This document shows positions 25,382 through 33,681 of a stretch of 38,022 nt of DNA, piece after piece. This DNA is from Candidatus Rokuibacteriota bacterium (GTDB taxonomy: Bacteria; Methylomirabilota; Methylomirabilia; Rokubacteriales; CSP1-6). The DNA is taken from NCBI GenBank assembly GCA_003221635.1, contig QHSR01000243.1, positions 1 to 38,022 of the forward strand, written 5' to 3'. Position 1 is the stretch's first letter; each line of letters opens with the position of its first letter. A program made the position numbers and the translations under genes. The notes beneath the pieces were generated by a model that did no database searches, was not told where the DNA came from, and saw nothing but the letters and a program-made list of their open reading frames with translations.

Positions 25382-26976
25382 GCGCGCCTCCGGATCATCC
25401 CCTCGGCGATGTAGAGCGCGACGGCCTGGATCGTCGAGGTGGGGTTCACACCGGCGCAGGTCACCATGGTGCTCCCGTCCACGATGTAGAGATTGGGCAC
25501 GTCGTGACAGCGGCCCTCGGCGTCGATCACCGAGGTGGCGGGATCGCGCCCCATGCGCGCCGTTCCCATGAGATGCCACCCTCCGGCGCGCAGGAGAGGA
25601 TTGAAGGCGACCTCGTGGGCGCCGGCCGCCTCGAGCGCCTCGCGCGCGCGCGCGATGCCGTGGTCGAGCATGCGCCGGCTGTTCTCGCTGAGGGTGTAGG
25701 ACACGCGGGGCGCGGGGATCCCCTGCCCGTCGGCGAGCGTCGGATCGAGATCCACGCGGTTCCCGGCCTCGGGCAGGTCCTCGCCGATGATGGCGACCGT
25801 GATCGTGCGGTCGAACCGGTCGTCGTATGCCCGGCGGTGCTCGCGGCCCCAGGGCACGCGGTCACCGACCGAGCCGCCGTTGGCCGACGCGATCGGCGAG
25901 AGCCCACGGGCCACCTGGAACGAGTAGCCGCGCACGAAGCCGCGCGCGAGATCGGTCTCGTAGAACTCCTGGCTGATGATGCTGCAGCCGATCGGACCGC
26001 GGTGGCCGCCGAGCGGCCCATCGAACACGCCGCGTACCATCGCGTAGGGGTGGAACATGAGGTGGCGGCCGACGAGACCGCTGCGATTGGCCAGGCCATC
26101 GGGAAATCGCGCCGAGCGCGAGTTCAGCAGGAGGCGCGGCGTGCCGACTCCGTTGGCGGCCAGCACCAGGGCGCGCGCCTTCTGCGCGTGCAGGTTTCCC
26201 GCGCGGTCGTAGTAGACCGCGCCGTCGGCGAGCCCGTCCGGACCGAGCGTGATCTCGCGGACGCGGGCGCGTGTCAGGAGCCGCGCGCCCGCGGCGAGCG
26301 CCTTGGGCCAGTACGTGACGTCGGTGCTCGCCTTGGCGCCGATCGGGCAGCCGAGGTCGCAAGGGCCGCAGTTGTTGCAGGCGCGGCGGCCGTCGTAGTC
26401 GCGCGTCAGGATCGCGCTGTCCGACGGCCACCAGTGCCAGCCGAGCCTCTCGAATCCTCGCGCGATGGTGACGCCGAGCGTATCGAGCGGAATCGGCGGT
26501 GTCTGGCGGGGCGACTTCGGGGGATAGGCAGGATCGCCCGTGATCCCGGCCACGCCCATCATGCGATCGTTGAGGTCGAAGAACGGCTCGAGGGTGGCGT
26601 AGTCGATGGGCCAGTCGTCGGCCACGCCGTCGAGAGTTCGCACGCGGAAGTCCGACGGCCGGAAGCGCGGGAAGTGCGCGCTCCAGTGGATGGTGCTGCC
26701 GCCCACCGCGTTGTACATGAGCGGCGCGATCGACGAGCCCGTGTCGTTGATCGGATAGTCCTGGGGCAGCCGCCGCACGTTCGGCTCGGCGCTCCAGTCG
26801 GTGTGCCGGTGAAGCTCCCAGTCGGCGCCCCAGTGGGGATAGGCGCGCGGGTCGACCCAGTCGCCCTGCTCCAGGCACACCACGCCGATGCCGGCGCGCG
26901 CGAGCCTCCAGGCGACCGCGGCGCCGGCGGCGCCGGCTCCGATCACGAGCACGTCGGTGCGATCGTCGGTGGCCAT
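25378..26976 (-). CDS. GMC-family FAD-dependent dehydrogenase with Cys cluster motif
   Basis: The protein has 532 residues from ATG 26976. FAD binding is TDVLVIGAGAAGAAVAWRLARAG with E36 (CLEQGDW). GMC motifs are NAVGGSTIHWSA and, near the end, GGWHLMGTARMG (catalytic His) and CAGVNPTSTIQAVALYIAEGM. Between residues 200 and 210 is C-x2-C-x2-C-x3-C (RACNNCGPCDLGCP), like the [3Fe-4S]-binding cysteines of FAD-glucose and fructose dehydrogenases. Such enzymes oxidise sugars or polyols and pass electrons to a cytochrome. The small subunit follows directly, but no cytochrome c gene is nearby; a TPR protein gene lies 17 bases upstream instead. Confidence 0.92.
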   Translation of the reverse strand: MATDDRTDVLVIGAGAAGAAVAWRLARAGIGVVCLEQGDWVDPRAYPHWGADWELHRHTDWSAEPNVRRLPQDYPINDTGSSIAPLMYNAVGGSTIHWSAHFPRFRPSDFRVRTLDGVADDWPIDYATLEPFFDLNDRMMGVAGITGDPAYPPKSPRQTPPIPLDTLGVTIARGFERLGWHWWPSDSAILTRDYDGRRACNNCGPCDLGCPIGAKASTDVTYWPKALAAGARLLTRARVREITLGPDGLADGAVYYDRAGNLHAQKARALVLAANGVGTPRLLLNSRSARFPDGLANRSGLVGRHLMFHPYAMVRGVFDGPLGGHRGPIGCSIISQEFYETDLARGFVRGYSFQVARGLSPIASANGGSVGDRVPWGREHRRAYDDRFDRTITVAIIGEDLPEAGNRVDLDPTLADGQGIPAPRVSYTLSENSRRMLDHGIARAREALEAAGAHEVAFNPLLRAGGWHLMGTARMGRDPATSVIDAEGRCHDVPNLYIVDGSTMVTCAGVNPTSTIQAVALYIAEGMIRRRA

Positions 26977-26993
26977 TCGGGAATCGCTGGTCG

Positions 26994-27746
26994 CTAGGAC
27001 CTGGCTCGAATCTCTCCCAGCAGCCGCTGAGCCGTGGGACGGTGTCGCACGACCCAGTCGGCGCGGTAGCTGGGCCGCGGCTCGTCGACGACCCGCTGGA
27101 GCTCCTCGCGCGCCTCTCGGTAGCGGCTCTGCTGGATAAGACAGCGGGCCAGCTCGACGCGGGCGCGCGTGAAGTGTGGGTCCAGCGCGAGCGCCCTTCG
27201 GAGGTACCCTTCGGCGCGCTGGACGTCGCCGCCGAACATCCCGGGCGTCTCGAGGTAGAACGAGCCGGCCAGCGCCAACCCCGGGACGTAGTCGGGATCG
27301 AGCTCGAGGACCGTGTGGATCTCCTCCCTCAGCGTGGAAAGGAGGAACGCGGCGCGAAGCTTTCCCTTGGTGATCGCCCAGCGGCCAAGGTTCGCCGCAT
27401 ACCACAAGTGTGCGTCCGGGCTGCGCGGCGCCAGCTCGATGGCGCGCTTGGCGACGTCGCGACCGCGCTCGTAGCTGGCGAGCTTCGCCTCCGTTGTCAT
27501 CGCGCGGTGGTCGGCCCACGCCAGGTGGGCCCAGGACAGGAGGACCAGCGTCTCCAGGGTCGGCGCCCGCGCGACCTCGCTCTGGAGAAGGTCACGGGCG
27601 TGATCGAGCCTGGCGAGGTCCTCGTGAAAGTTGGTGAGGATCGTCCACGCCTCGGCGGCCGGACCGGTCAGCGCGGCGGCGCAGGCCGCGCCCGGCACCA
27701 GGACGGCGAGCGCGCACGCACCCACGACGCGGAGCACGACTCCCAC
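26994..27746 (-). CDS. Exported TPR-repeat protein
   Basis: The protein has 250 residues from GTG 27746. It has a signal peptide (VLRVVGACALAVLVPGAACA) and then tetratricopeptide-like helices at about 45-80, 95-120, 135-165 and 170-235. Good TPR signatures are AKRAIELAPRSPDAHLWYA, VLELDPDYVPGLALAGSFY and AEGYLRRALALDPHFTRARVELARCLIQQSRYREAREELQRV. It resembles, from memory, TatT-like TRAP-associated periplasmic proteins. It probably serves as a periplasmic scaffold or partner for the GMC dehydrogenase encoded 17 bases downstream on the same strand; that link rests on gene order only. Confidence 0.8.
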   Translation of the reverse strand: MGVVLRVVGACALAVLVPGAACAAALTGPAAEAWTILTNFHEDLARLDHARDLLQSEVARAPTLETLVLLSWAHLAWADHRAMTTEAKLASYERGRDVAKRAIELAPRSPDAHLWYAANLGRWAITKGKLRAAFLLSTLREEIHTVLELDPDYVPGLALAGSFYLETPGMFGGDVQRAEGYLRRALALDPHFTRARVELARCLIQQSRYREAREELQRVVDEPRPSYRADWVVRHRPTAQRLLGEIRARS

Positions 27747-28159
27747 AGGTGCGAACTCTAGCAGGATTCAGCCGCGTCCGTTCGCGCACGCAGCGAGGGC
27801 GAGCGGCTCCGTGAGCGTCCCGGAGCCCTCGCCCTCGTTCAGGGGAAGCGGTAGAACTTACTCGGTCCCCGAGTAGATCCTACCTGACGAGTCGGGCTCG
27901 GACCGCGATCCACGCCTGGCATGACACCCGGTATTCGGCTTGCTCACTCCGTCGTCGAGACTCAGCGGGCGAAATCAACGAGCAGCCCCTCATGCTCGAG
28001 CTCGTCACGGGCGTGGCTCAGCGGTTCGTTTGGGCGCCGTTGTTACACGGTCGTAATGAAAATCTTACGCGGGAGCGCCCGACCGTCCGGGTTCGTACCC
28101 TCTATGTTTCAGGTTCTTGGCCCTGGCATGCCCCTTGTATTGAGGCTCGGCAGACGGCT
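27747..28159. promoter_or_regulatory. Intergenic region with two inverted repeats and a sigma-54-like promoter
   Basis: This 413-base divergent gap contains no gene. A large imperfect palindrome covers 27795-27836 (17- and 16-base arms with one bulged C, nine-base loop). A perfect TACTCGG/CCGAGTA repeat follows at 27859-27875. At 28124-28139 TGGCATG-CCCC-TTGTA closely fits the sigma-54 -24/-12 consensus with correct spacing; only the expected C of the -12 GC and the C at position 6 of the -24 box differ. It would start transcription about nine bases before the histidine kinase ATG at 28160. Confidence 0.5.
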
Positions 28160-29743
28160 ATGGTTGAAAACGCCCGCGCTGGCAAAGAATCGCGGACTGC
28201 TCCGGGCCTGGCGACGAGCCACAGGGATCTTCACCGTCTGCTTGAGGACCTGCCCGCCGGGGCCTACACCTGCGACCGCGACGGGCTCATCACCTATTTC
28301 AATCAGCGCGCGCTCGAGCTCTGGGGCCGGGCTCCCAAGCTGAACGATCCGTTGGACCGCTTCTGCGGCTCGTTCCGGCTCTTCAAGGCCGACGGATCCG
28401 CGATACCGCACGATCAGTGCTGGATGGCGCTGGCATTGAAGACCGACCGGGAATACAACGGCCACGAGATCGTCATCGAGCGGCCGGACGGCCAACGTCG
28501 CACGGCACTGGCTCACGCCAACCCGATACACGACAAGTCCGGCAAGGTCCTCGGCGCGGTCAACATGCTCGTGGACATCACGGCGCGCAAGCAGGCCGAG
28601 GACGTTCTGAAGGTGACTGATCGCTCGAAGAACGAGTTCCTGGCGATCCTGGCTCACGAGCTGCGGAATCCGCTGGCGCCGATTCGCAGCGCCGTCCAGA
28701 TCCTGCAACTCAATGGGACGCGCGGACCCGAATCGCAATGGGCCTTGAGCGTGATCGACCGGCAAGTGCACCAGATGGCACGGCTGATCGACGACCTTGT
28801 GGACATCGCCCGCGTCTCGAGCAATCGATTGGAGCTCCGTAAGGAACGGGTGGAGCTGGCGGCGGTCTTGCGAGCCGCGGTCGAGACCAGTGCCGCGCTC
28901 CTGGAGACCGGCGGCCAGCACTTCGCGCTCACCGCGCCAGCCGAACCGATTCACCTCAACGCCGATCCGACCCGGCTGGCCCAGGCGATCGCAAATCTGT
29001 TGAACAACGCCGCCAAGTACACCCCGCAAGGCGGACACATCCGGCTGGACGCGGAGCGGCGAGGCGACCAGGCGGTCGTCACGGTGCGCGATGACGGAAT
29101 CGGCATTCCCGCGGAGATGCTGTCCTGCGTCTTCGAGATGTTCACCCAGGGCGAGCAATCTCGAGCGCGGGCCCCGGGCGGGCTCGGCATCGGTCTCACG
29201 CTGGTCAAGCGGCTGGTGGAGCTCCACGGTGGGACGGTCACCGCGCACAGCGAGGGTCCCGGCGCGGGCAGCGCGTTCGTCATCCGCCTGCCGATCTCGG
29301 ACGAAGCTCAGCTCACCGGGCCCGGGACGCGCGGGGGGGACGTCCCGTCCGCGGCTTCCTCGCTTCGCATTCTCATCGTGGACGACAACCGGGACGCGGC
29401 GGACGGCCTGGCGATCCTGCTTCATAGCTACGGCAGCGAGACCCGCACGGCCTACGACGGTCTCGAGGCGTTGCAGCTCGCGGAGGAATTCCGGCCCGAC
29501 GTGGTGCTGCTCGACATCGGGATGCCGAAAGCGGACGGCCGGGAGGTGGCCCGCCGGCTCCGACGCGAGCCCTGGGGGGCGCGCACGTGCGTGATCGCCG
29601 TCAGCGGCTGGAGCAACGAGACGGACAGAGCCCGCTCGAGAGATGCGGGCTTCGACCACCATCTCGTCAAGCCTCTGGACACCGCCGAGCTGATGCGGCT
29701 TCTGGTCCCACTCGGGGAAGCCGCGCGGAAGGGGAAGAGCTGA
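28160..29743 (+). CDS. PAS domain hybrid histidine kinase with C-terminal receiver
   Basis: ATG 28160 gives 527 residues; an upstream in-frame ATG at 27992 would add 56 residues lacking any domain. Domains in order: PAS (about 22-140, RLLEDLPAGAYTCDRDGLITYFNQRALELWG), HisKA with phosphoacceptor H166 (FLAILAHELRNPLAPI), HATPase_c with N282-N283 (NLLNNAAKYTPQGG), DDGIGIP and GGLGIGLTLVKRLVELHGG, then receiver (about 402-520). The receiver has D408-D409 (VDDNRDAADG), phosphorylation site D452 (LLDIGMPKADG) and K504 (HLVKPLD). There is no transmembrane segment, so it is a cytoplasmic sensor. No separate response regulator or output gene is adjacent, so the output is unknown. Confidence 0.93.
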   Translation: MVENARAGKESRTAPGLATSHRDLHRLLEDLPAGAYTCDRDGLITYFNQRALELWGRAPKLNDPLDRFCGSFRLFKADGSAIPHDQCWMALALKTDREYNGHEIVIERPDGQRRTALAHANPIHDKSGKVLGAVNMLVDITARKQAEDVLKVTDRSKNEFLAILAHELRNPLAPIRSAVQILQLNGTRGPESQWALSVIDRQVHQMARLIDDLVDIARVSSNRLELRKERVELAAVLRAAVETSAALLETGGQHFALTAPAEPIHLNADPTRLAQAIANLLNNAAKYTPQGGHIRLDAERRGDQAVVTVRDDGIGIPAEMLSCVFEMFTQGEQSRARAPGGLGIGLTLVKRLVELHGGTVTAHSEGPGAGSAFVIRLPISDEAQLTGPGTRGGDVPSAASSLRILIVDDNRDAADGLAILLHSYGSETRTAYDGLEALQLAEEFRPDVVLLDIGMPKADGREVARRLRREPWGARTCVIAVSGWSNETDRARSRDAGFDHHLVKPLDTAELMRLLVPLGEAARKGKS

Positions 29744-29753
29744 CGCAGTTGAC

Positions 29754-30803
29754 CTACACGAATCGAGACATGATCTGCTCACCGAGGATCCGCATGTAGT
29801 GCTGCTGGCTGTCCATGTCGGCCGCCCGGAGACTCACCCAGAGCTTTCGCGCTCCCGCATCGGCGATCTGCTCGATCCGCTTGATCCAGTCGCTCGGATT
29901 GCCCGCGAGCGCGAAGCGCTCCAGCGCGTAGTCCGTCAGACCGAGTTGCGCCATGCGTCTGGGATTCCGGCCCTCGTGGAGCACGTGGTCGTAGAGCTCG
30001 TACCCGTCGACGTATTCCTGGATCTTCGGCCTGAGCGCGTCGGGAACGTGCTTGCCCTCGAGCCCGAATCGCATGGAGTGGTTCAGGATCGACGACACGG
30101 AGGCCTTGACGCCCTGGATCGCCCTGTCTCGATCCTCGTCCAGCGAGGTGCGCGTCGTGAACCAGATATCGACATCGGATGGATTGCGGCCGGCCTCGCG
30201 GGCGCCGGCGTGGACCCTGGCGATGGTGTCCTGGATCACGTCCGGCAGCAGTCCCGTGCCGGCGGTGACACCATCTCCGATCCGCCCGCCCAGGTGCAGC
30301 ATCTTGGGACCCTCGGCGCAGATCGAGATGGGAATGCGCTGGCGTGTCACGGTGGACGCCCAGCGGACCCGCTGCGGTCGGCCCTGATACGTCGCCTCGC
30401 CCGCGGCCAACAGACCCCGCACGCAGCTCACGTAGTCCTCGATACGGGCGCGCGTCGCGACGCCGTAGCCGATGTTGAGCACGGCGCTGTCGCCGCTGGC
30501 CATGTCCATGAAGGCGCGACCGCCGGTCAGGCTGTCGATCGACGCCAGGAAAGACGCCATGACTTGTGGCTCGCGGGTGAGCGGGTTCGTCGGACGCAGG
30601 CCGACACGGGCCCGCGCCGAGCCGAGGGCGATCAGCGTGGCCCGGACGTAGGCGTCACCGCCGATGAAGGCGGTATCGTGCGTGCCGATGGCCTCGGCGC
30701 CGTAATCGTCGGCCATCCTCGCGAGGTCGATGAACCGGCGCGTGTCTTTCTCGTGAAGCAGCGGGGTTCCCGGGCTCAGGCTGATACCGAAGGCCACTTT
30801 CAT
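29754..30803 (-). CDS. LLM-class flavin/F420-dependent oxidoreductase
   Basis: The protein has 349 residues from ATG 30803. Luciferase-like features are MKVAFGISLSPGTPLL, DDYGAEAIGTHDTAFIGGDAYVRAT, ARARVGLRPTNPLTREPQVMASFLASIDSLTGGRAFMDMASGDSAVLNIG, and ICAEGPKMLHLGGRIGDGVTAGTG. These suggest the F420/methylenetetrahydromethanopterin reductase-like branch. It is downstream of a NIPSNAP-family gene (49-base gap) on the same strand and is convergent with the histidine kinase, 10 bases away. The paired NIPSNAP protein suggests a joint role in modifying a small organic substrate. Confidence 0.9.
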   Translation of the reverse strand: MKVAFGISLSPGTPLLHEKDTRRFIDLARMADDYGAEAIGTHDTAFIGGDAYVRATLIALGSARARVGLRPTNPLTREPQVMASFLASIDSLTGGRAFMDMASGDSAVLNIGYGVATRARIEDYVSCVRGLLAAGEATYQGRPQRVRWASTVTRQRIPISICAEGPKMLHLGGRIGDGVTAGTGLLPDVIQDTIARVHAGAREAGRNPSDVDIWFTTRTSLDEDRDRAIQGVKASVSSILNHSMRFGLEGKHVPDALRPKIQEYVDGYELYDHVLHEGRNPRRMAQLGLTDYALERFALAGNPSDWIKRIEQIADAGARKLWVSLRAADMDSQQHYMRILGEQIMSRFV

Positions 30804-30852
30804 TTGTCGTCCTCGCGGTTGGCCGTGTCGGCCGAGAAGCCCATCGCGCCCG

Positions 30853-31173
30853 CTACTGGATGACCGAGTGCGGCGTCGCCACCATGCGCGTGACCTTGAT
30901 CTGCTCCCGGTCGATCAAGGTTGGGACTCTCGGGGAGATCTCGTTCTTCCAGTAGTCGCTCTGGTACACGAGGTCGTAGAGGCGCTTGCGCTCCTGCTCG
31001 TTCTCGAATCGGCGGATCCAGACGTAGACGCTCTCGTCTTCCTCGCCGACGAAGCTGCCGAGGATCACCATTCCCATCTTGACCTGGAACGGGATGATCT
31101 CCTCCTCCATGCACTTGACCCACTTGTCACGCTGACCCGGACGGATGTGGTACTGGCGCAGCTCAAAAAACAT
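30853..31173 (-). CDS. NIPSNAP-family small protein
   Basis: ATG 31173 with GAGGAGGCCGG upstream gives 106 residues, the single-domain length of bacterial NIPSNAP proteins. The family signature is clear: FFELRQYHIRPGQRDKWVKCMEEEIIPFQVKMGMVILGSFVGEED, then VYVWIRRFENEQERKRLY. These have a dimeric ferredoxin-like a+b barrel fold and sit next to oxidoreductase or hydrolase genes, but their role is unclear. The gene is upstream of the LLM gene at 29754. Its leader contains two tandem copies of the hairpin repeat at 31182-31313; the ribosome site is in the first copy. Confidence 0.9.
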   Translation of the reverse strand: MFFELRQYHIRPGQRDKWVKCMEEEIIPFQVKMGMVILGSFVGEEDESVYVWIRRFENEQERKRLYDLVYQSDYWKNEISPRVPTLIDREQIKVTRMVATPHSVIQ

Positions 31174-31181
31174 TCCGGCCT

Positions 31182-31313
31182 CCTCGAATTGGAATCGCGC
31201 CTCGGTCGGCGGGGCCCCAGCCCCGCGACGACCTGCGGCGCGCACCACCTCGAATTAGAGTCGCGCCTCGGTCGGCGGGGCCCCAGCCCCGCGACGACCT
31301 GCGGCGCGCACCA
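31182..31313 (-). repeat. Two tandem copies of a hairpin repeat related to that at 17129-17255
   Basis: Two 66-base copies (31182-31247 and 31248-31313) differ at only three or so positions. The centre on the minus strand is GCGGGGC-TGGG-GCCCCGC, the same as one copy at 17194-17255, and flanking GCCTCGG and GCGACG sequences match too. The shared core is about 50 bases. The block is directly upstream of the NIPSNAP gene and includes part of its ribosome site. Confidence 0.8.
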
Positions 31314-31472
31314 CCTGGGCTCGGGCCCCGATCAGCGGCCCGGCGCCCAAAGGGTATACCACGGCCCGCGTCCTCGGGAGCGTGTATGATCCTGTCCCGG
31401 GTGGGCCAAGGCGACGGCGGAGAGCACGCGTCGTTTCCTGCACGAGTACTATCGCGCCAGGCGGGGGGCTCC

Positions 31473-32633
31473 ATGAAACGAAGTGAGGACCGGATCCTGA
31501 CCACCCATGTCGGCAGCCTCCCCCGCCCGCCCGCGCTCCGCGATCTGCTCGTGCGCCAGGACCGCGGCGAGGCTGTCGACGGCGGCGTCCTCATCCGCGA
31601 GGCCGAGGCGGCCGTACGCCATGTGATCTCCAGGCAGCTCGAGGCGGGCGTCGACGTCGGCAACGACGGCGAACAGCCCCGGGTCGGATTCTCGACCTAT
31701 CCGGCGAAACGGATGCGCGGCTTCGGAGGCGCGAGCAAGCGGCGCATGTCGCGGGACATCGCCGATCACCCGGACTACATGGCGCGGCTGGCCCGCCAGC
31801 GCTCCGGCGCCGCTCGCATCAACGACGCGCCCCAGGCGGTGGCCGAAGTGGCCTATACCGACCTGGGCGAGGCCACGGCCGAATGCGAGTTGTTCCAGCG
31901 CGCCACCTCCGGGGAGCGCAAGGGGTTCGCCGAGCCGTTCATGACGGCGGCGTCCCCCGGCGTCATCGCGACGATCATGCTCGACGCCTACTACGGCTCG
32001 CACGAGCGCTACATCCGCGCGCTCGCCCGCGAGATGCGCAAGGAGTACGAGCTGATCGTCGAGCGCGGGTTCGTGCTCCAGCTCGACTGCCCCGATCTCG
32101 CCATGGAGCGCGTCCGCTTCTTCCAGGACGAGCCGCTGGACCGCTTCCTCGACGCCATCGCCCTTCACATCGACGCGATCAACGAGGCGGTGGCGGCGAT
32201 TCCGCGCGATCGCGTGCGCCTGCACCTCTGCTGGGGAAACTACGACGGGCCGCACACGCACGACGTCGCGCTGGAGCCGCTTCTGCCGATCATCTATCGC
32301 GCGCGGGTCGGTGCGCTCTCGTTGCCGCTCGCCAGCCCGCGGCACCAGCACGAGCTGAAGGCCTTTCGCCGCCATCCCCTCCCGGACGGGATGCTCTTTC
32401 TCCCGGGGGTCATCGATTCGACGACCAATGTCGTGGAGCACCCGGAGGTCGTCGCCGACCGCATCATCGCGGCCGTCGAGGCCGTCGGCGACCGGACGCG
32501 TGTCCTGGCCAGCGTCGACTGCGGGTTCGGCACGTTCGCCGGCTCCCAGCTCGTCGAGGAGAGCGTCGTCTGGACGAAGCTCCGCACCCTGCGCGAGGGC
32601 GCCGACCTGGCCACTGCGCGGCTCTGGGGTTGA
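31473..32633 (+). CDS. MetE-core (cobalamin-independent methionine synthase C-terminal-like) protein
   Basis: ATG 31473 gives 386 residues; an upstream ATG at 31386 would add 29 residues without family similarity. The start TTHVGSLPRPPALRDLL and the DNGEQPRVGF-like segment (GNDGEQPRVGF) identify the MetE C-terminal superfamily. Two zinc ligands are present, H251 and C253 (RLHLCWGN), as is C350 (SVDCGFGT). The fourth ligand, usually Glu in the motif (F/I)E-A-x-N-P-R-H, is replaced by Pro285 in LSLPLASPRHQHE. The methyl donor and acceptor are unknown. It is flanked by oppositely oriented genes and stands alone. Confidence 0.88.
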   Translation: MKRSEDRILTTHVGSLPRPPALRDLLVRQDRGEAVDGGVLIREAEAAVRHVISRQLEAGVDVGNDGEQPRVGFSTYPAKRMRGFGGASKRRMSRDIADHPDYMARLARQRSGAARINDAPQAVAEVAYTDLGEATAECELFQRATSGERKGFAEPFMTAASPGVIATIMLDAYYGSHERYIRALAREMRKEYELIVERGFVLQLDCPDLAMERVRFFQDEPLDRFLDAIALHIDAINEAVAAIPRDRVRLHLCWGNYDGPHTHDVALEPLLPIIYRARVGALSLPLASPRHQHELKAFRRHPLPDGMLFLPGVIDSTTNVVEHPEVVADRIIAAVEAVGDRTRVLASVDCGFGTFAGSQLVEESVVWTKLRTLREGADLATARLWG

Positions 32634-32709
32634 TCGCCGCCCGGGCCGGCCATCGGGCGAGGGGTCGGGCGACCACGCGGCGCGCTCGCCGCCGCGACCT
32701 GAGCGACGC

Positions 32710-33495
32710 TCAGCCGACGAACACCCCGCCCGACGGGTGCAACAGCTCACCGGTGAAATAGGACGCGTCGTCCGAAGCGAGAAACAGCGCGGTGGCCGCG
32801 ATCTCCTCGGGCCGGCCGTACCGCGCCATCGGGGTGACGCTCATCGCCCAGCGCGAGCGCGTCGCGTCCTCGCGCATCGCCGCCGTCATGGGCGTCTCGA
32901 TGAAGCCGGGCCCGATCGCGTTGACGCGAATCCCCTGGCCCGCGAGCTCTTGCGCCAGGCACTTCGTCAGCATCCAGACCCCGGCCTTGCTCACGCTGTA
33001 GGCGCCGCTCGTCGAAGGCATCCTCGACATGATGGACGCCAGGTTGATGATGCTCCCGCCGCGCCGGTTGTCGGTCATCCAGCGAGCCACCGCGCGATTC
33101 GAGAACAACACGCCGTAGAGATTGATGTCGATGACGCGCCGAAATTGCTCCATCGGGATCTTCAGCACCGTGTACGGCTGGTACGCGTCCGATCCCGGCA
33201 CTCGAGGACCTCCGACGCCCGCGGCGGCCACGAGGACGTCCACGGCGCCCAGCGCCTCGACGCACCGCTTGACCATGACGTCGTTGGAGGCTTCGTCGGT
33301 GGTGTCGACCTGAACCGGCAGCGACTTCCGTCCCGCCGCGTCGACCCGCCGCGCGGTTTCCGCGGCGGCCGTCAGATCGATGTCGGCGACACAGACGCTC
33401 GCCCCCTCCTGCGCGAATCGCAGCGCGCAGGCCCGTCCAATGCCGCTCCCGCCGCCGGTGATCACCGCGACCTTCCCCTCGAGCCGTCCAGCCAT
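32710..33495 (-). CDS. Short-chain dehydrogenase/reductase
   Basis: ATG 33495 with GGGAGGGGCGAGAT upstream gives 261 residues, a classical SDR. The nucleotide-binding motif is TGGGSGIG (13-20) and the structural motif around residue 88-97 reads VAAAGVGG. The catalytic residues are N125, S154, Y166 and K170 (INLASIMSRMPSTSGAYSVSK). D38 and D40 at the end of strand 2 (CVADIDLTA) indicate NAD preference. The C-terminus GPGFIETPM and GELLHPSGGVFVG are typical. The usual reaction is oxidation of a secondary alcohol or reduction of a ketone; the substrate is unknown. The gene lies alone between two plus-strand genes. Confidence 0.92.
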   Translation of the reverse strand: MAGRLEGKVAVITGGGSGIGRACALRFAQEGASVCVADIDLTAAAETARRVDAAGRKSLPVQVDTTDEASNDVMVKRCVEALGAVDVLVAAAGVGGPRVPGSDAYQPYTVLKIPMEQFRRVIDINLYGVLFSNRAVARWMTDNRRGGSIINLASIMSRMPSTSGAYSVSKAGVWMLTKCLAQELAGQGIRVNAIGPGFIETPMTAAMREDATRSRWAMSVTPMARYGRPEEIAATALFLASDDASYFTGELLHPSGGVFVG

Positions 33496-33681
33496 ATCTC
33501 GCCCCTCCCACGCATCCTCTGACGCCACGTCGGTCCGAGCCAGCCTCGCCCGAGCCTGCGACCTCTGCCGCGCCTCGTCAAGTCGCACATGCGGAGCCGT
33601 GGGTCATGGCCCGGCCGGGAAATCTGGACGGAAGGATCGCGATCGTCATGGAGTGACGCGGTTGACGTATGATCGGAGCCG

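Noticed and set aside
31182-31313. Repeat blocks considered as a CRISPR array
   Set aside because: There are only two units with no unique spacers and no cas genes; the units are continuous duplicates.
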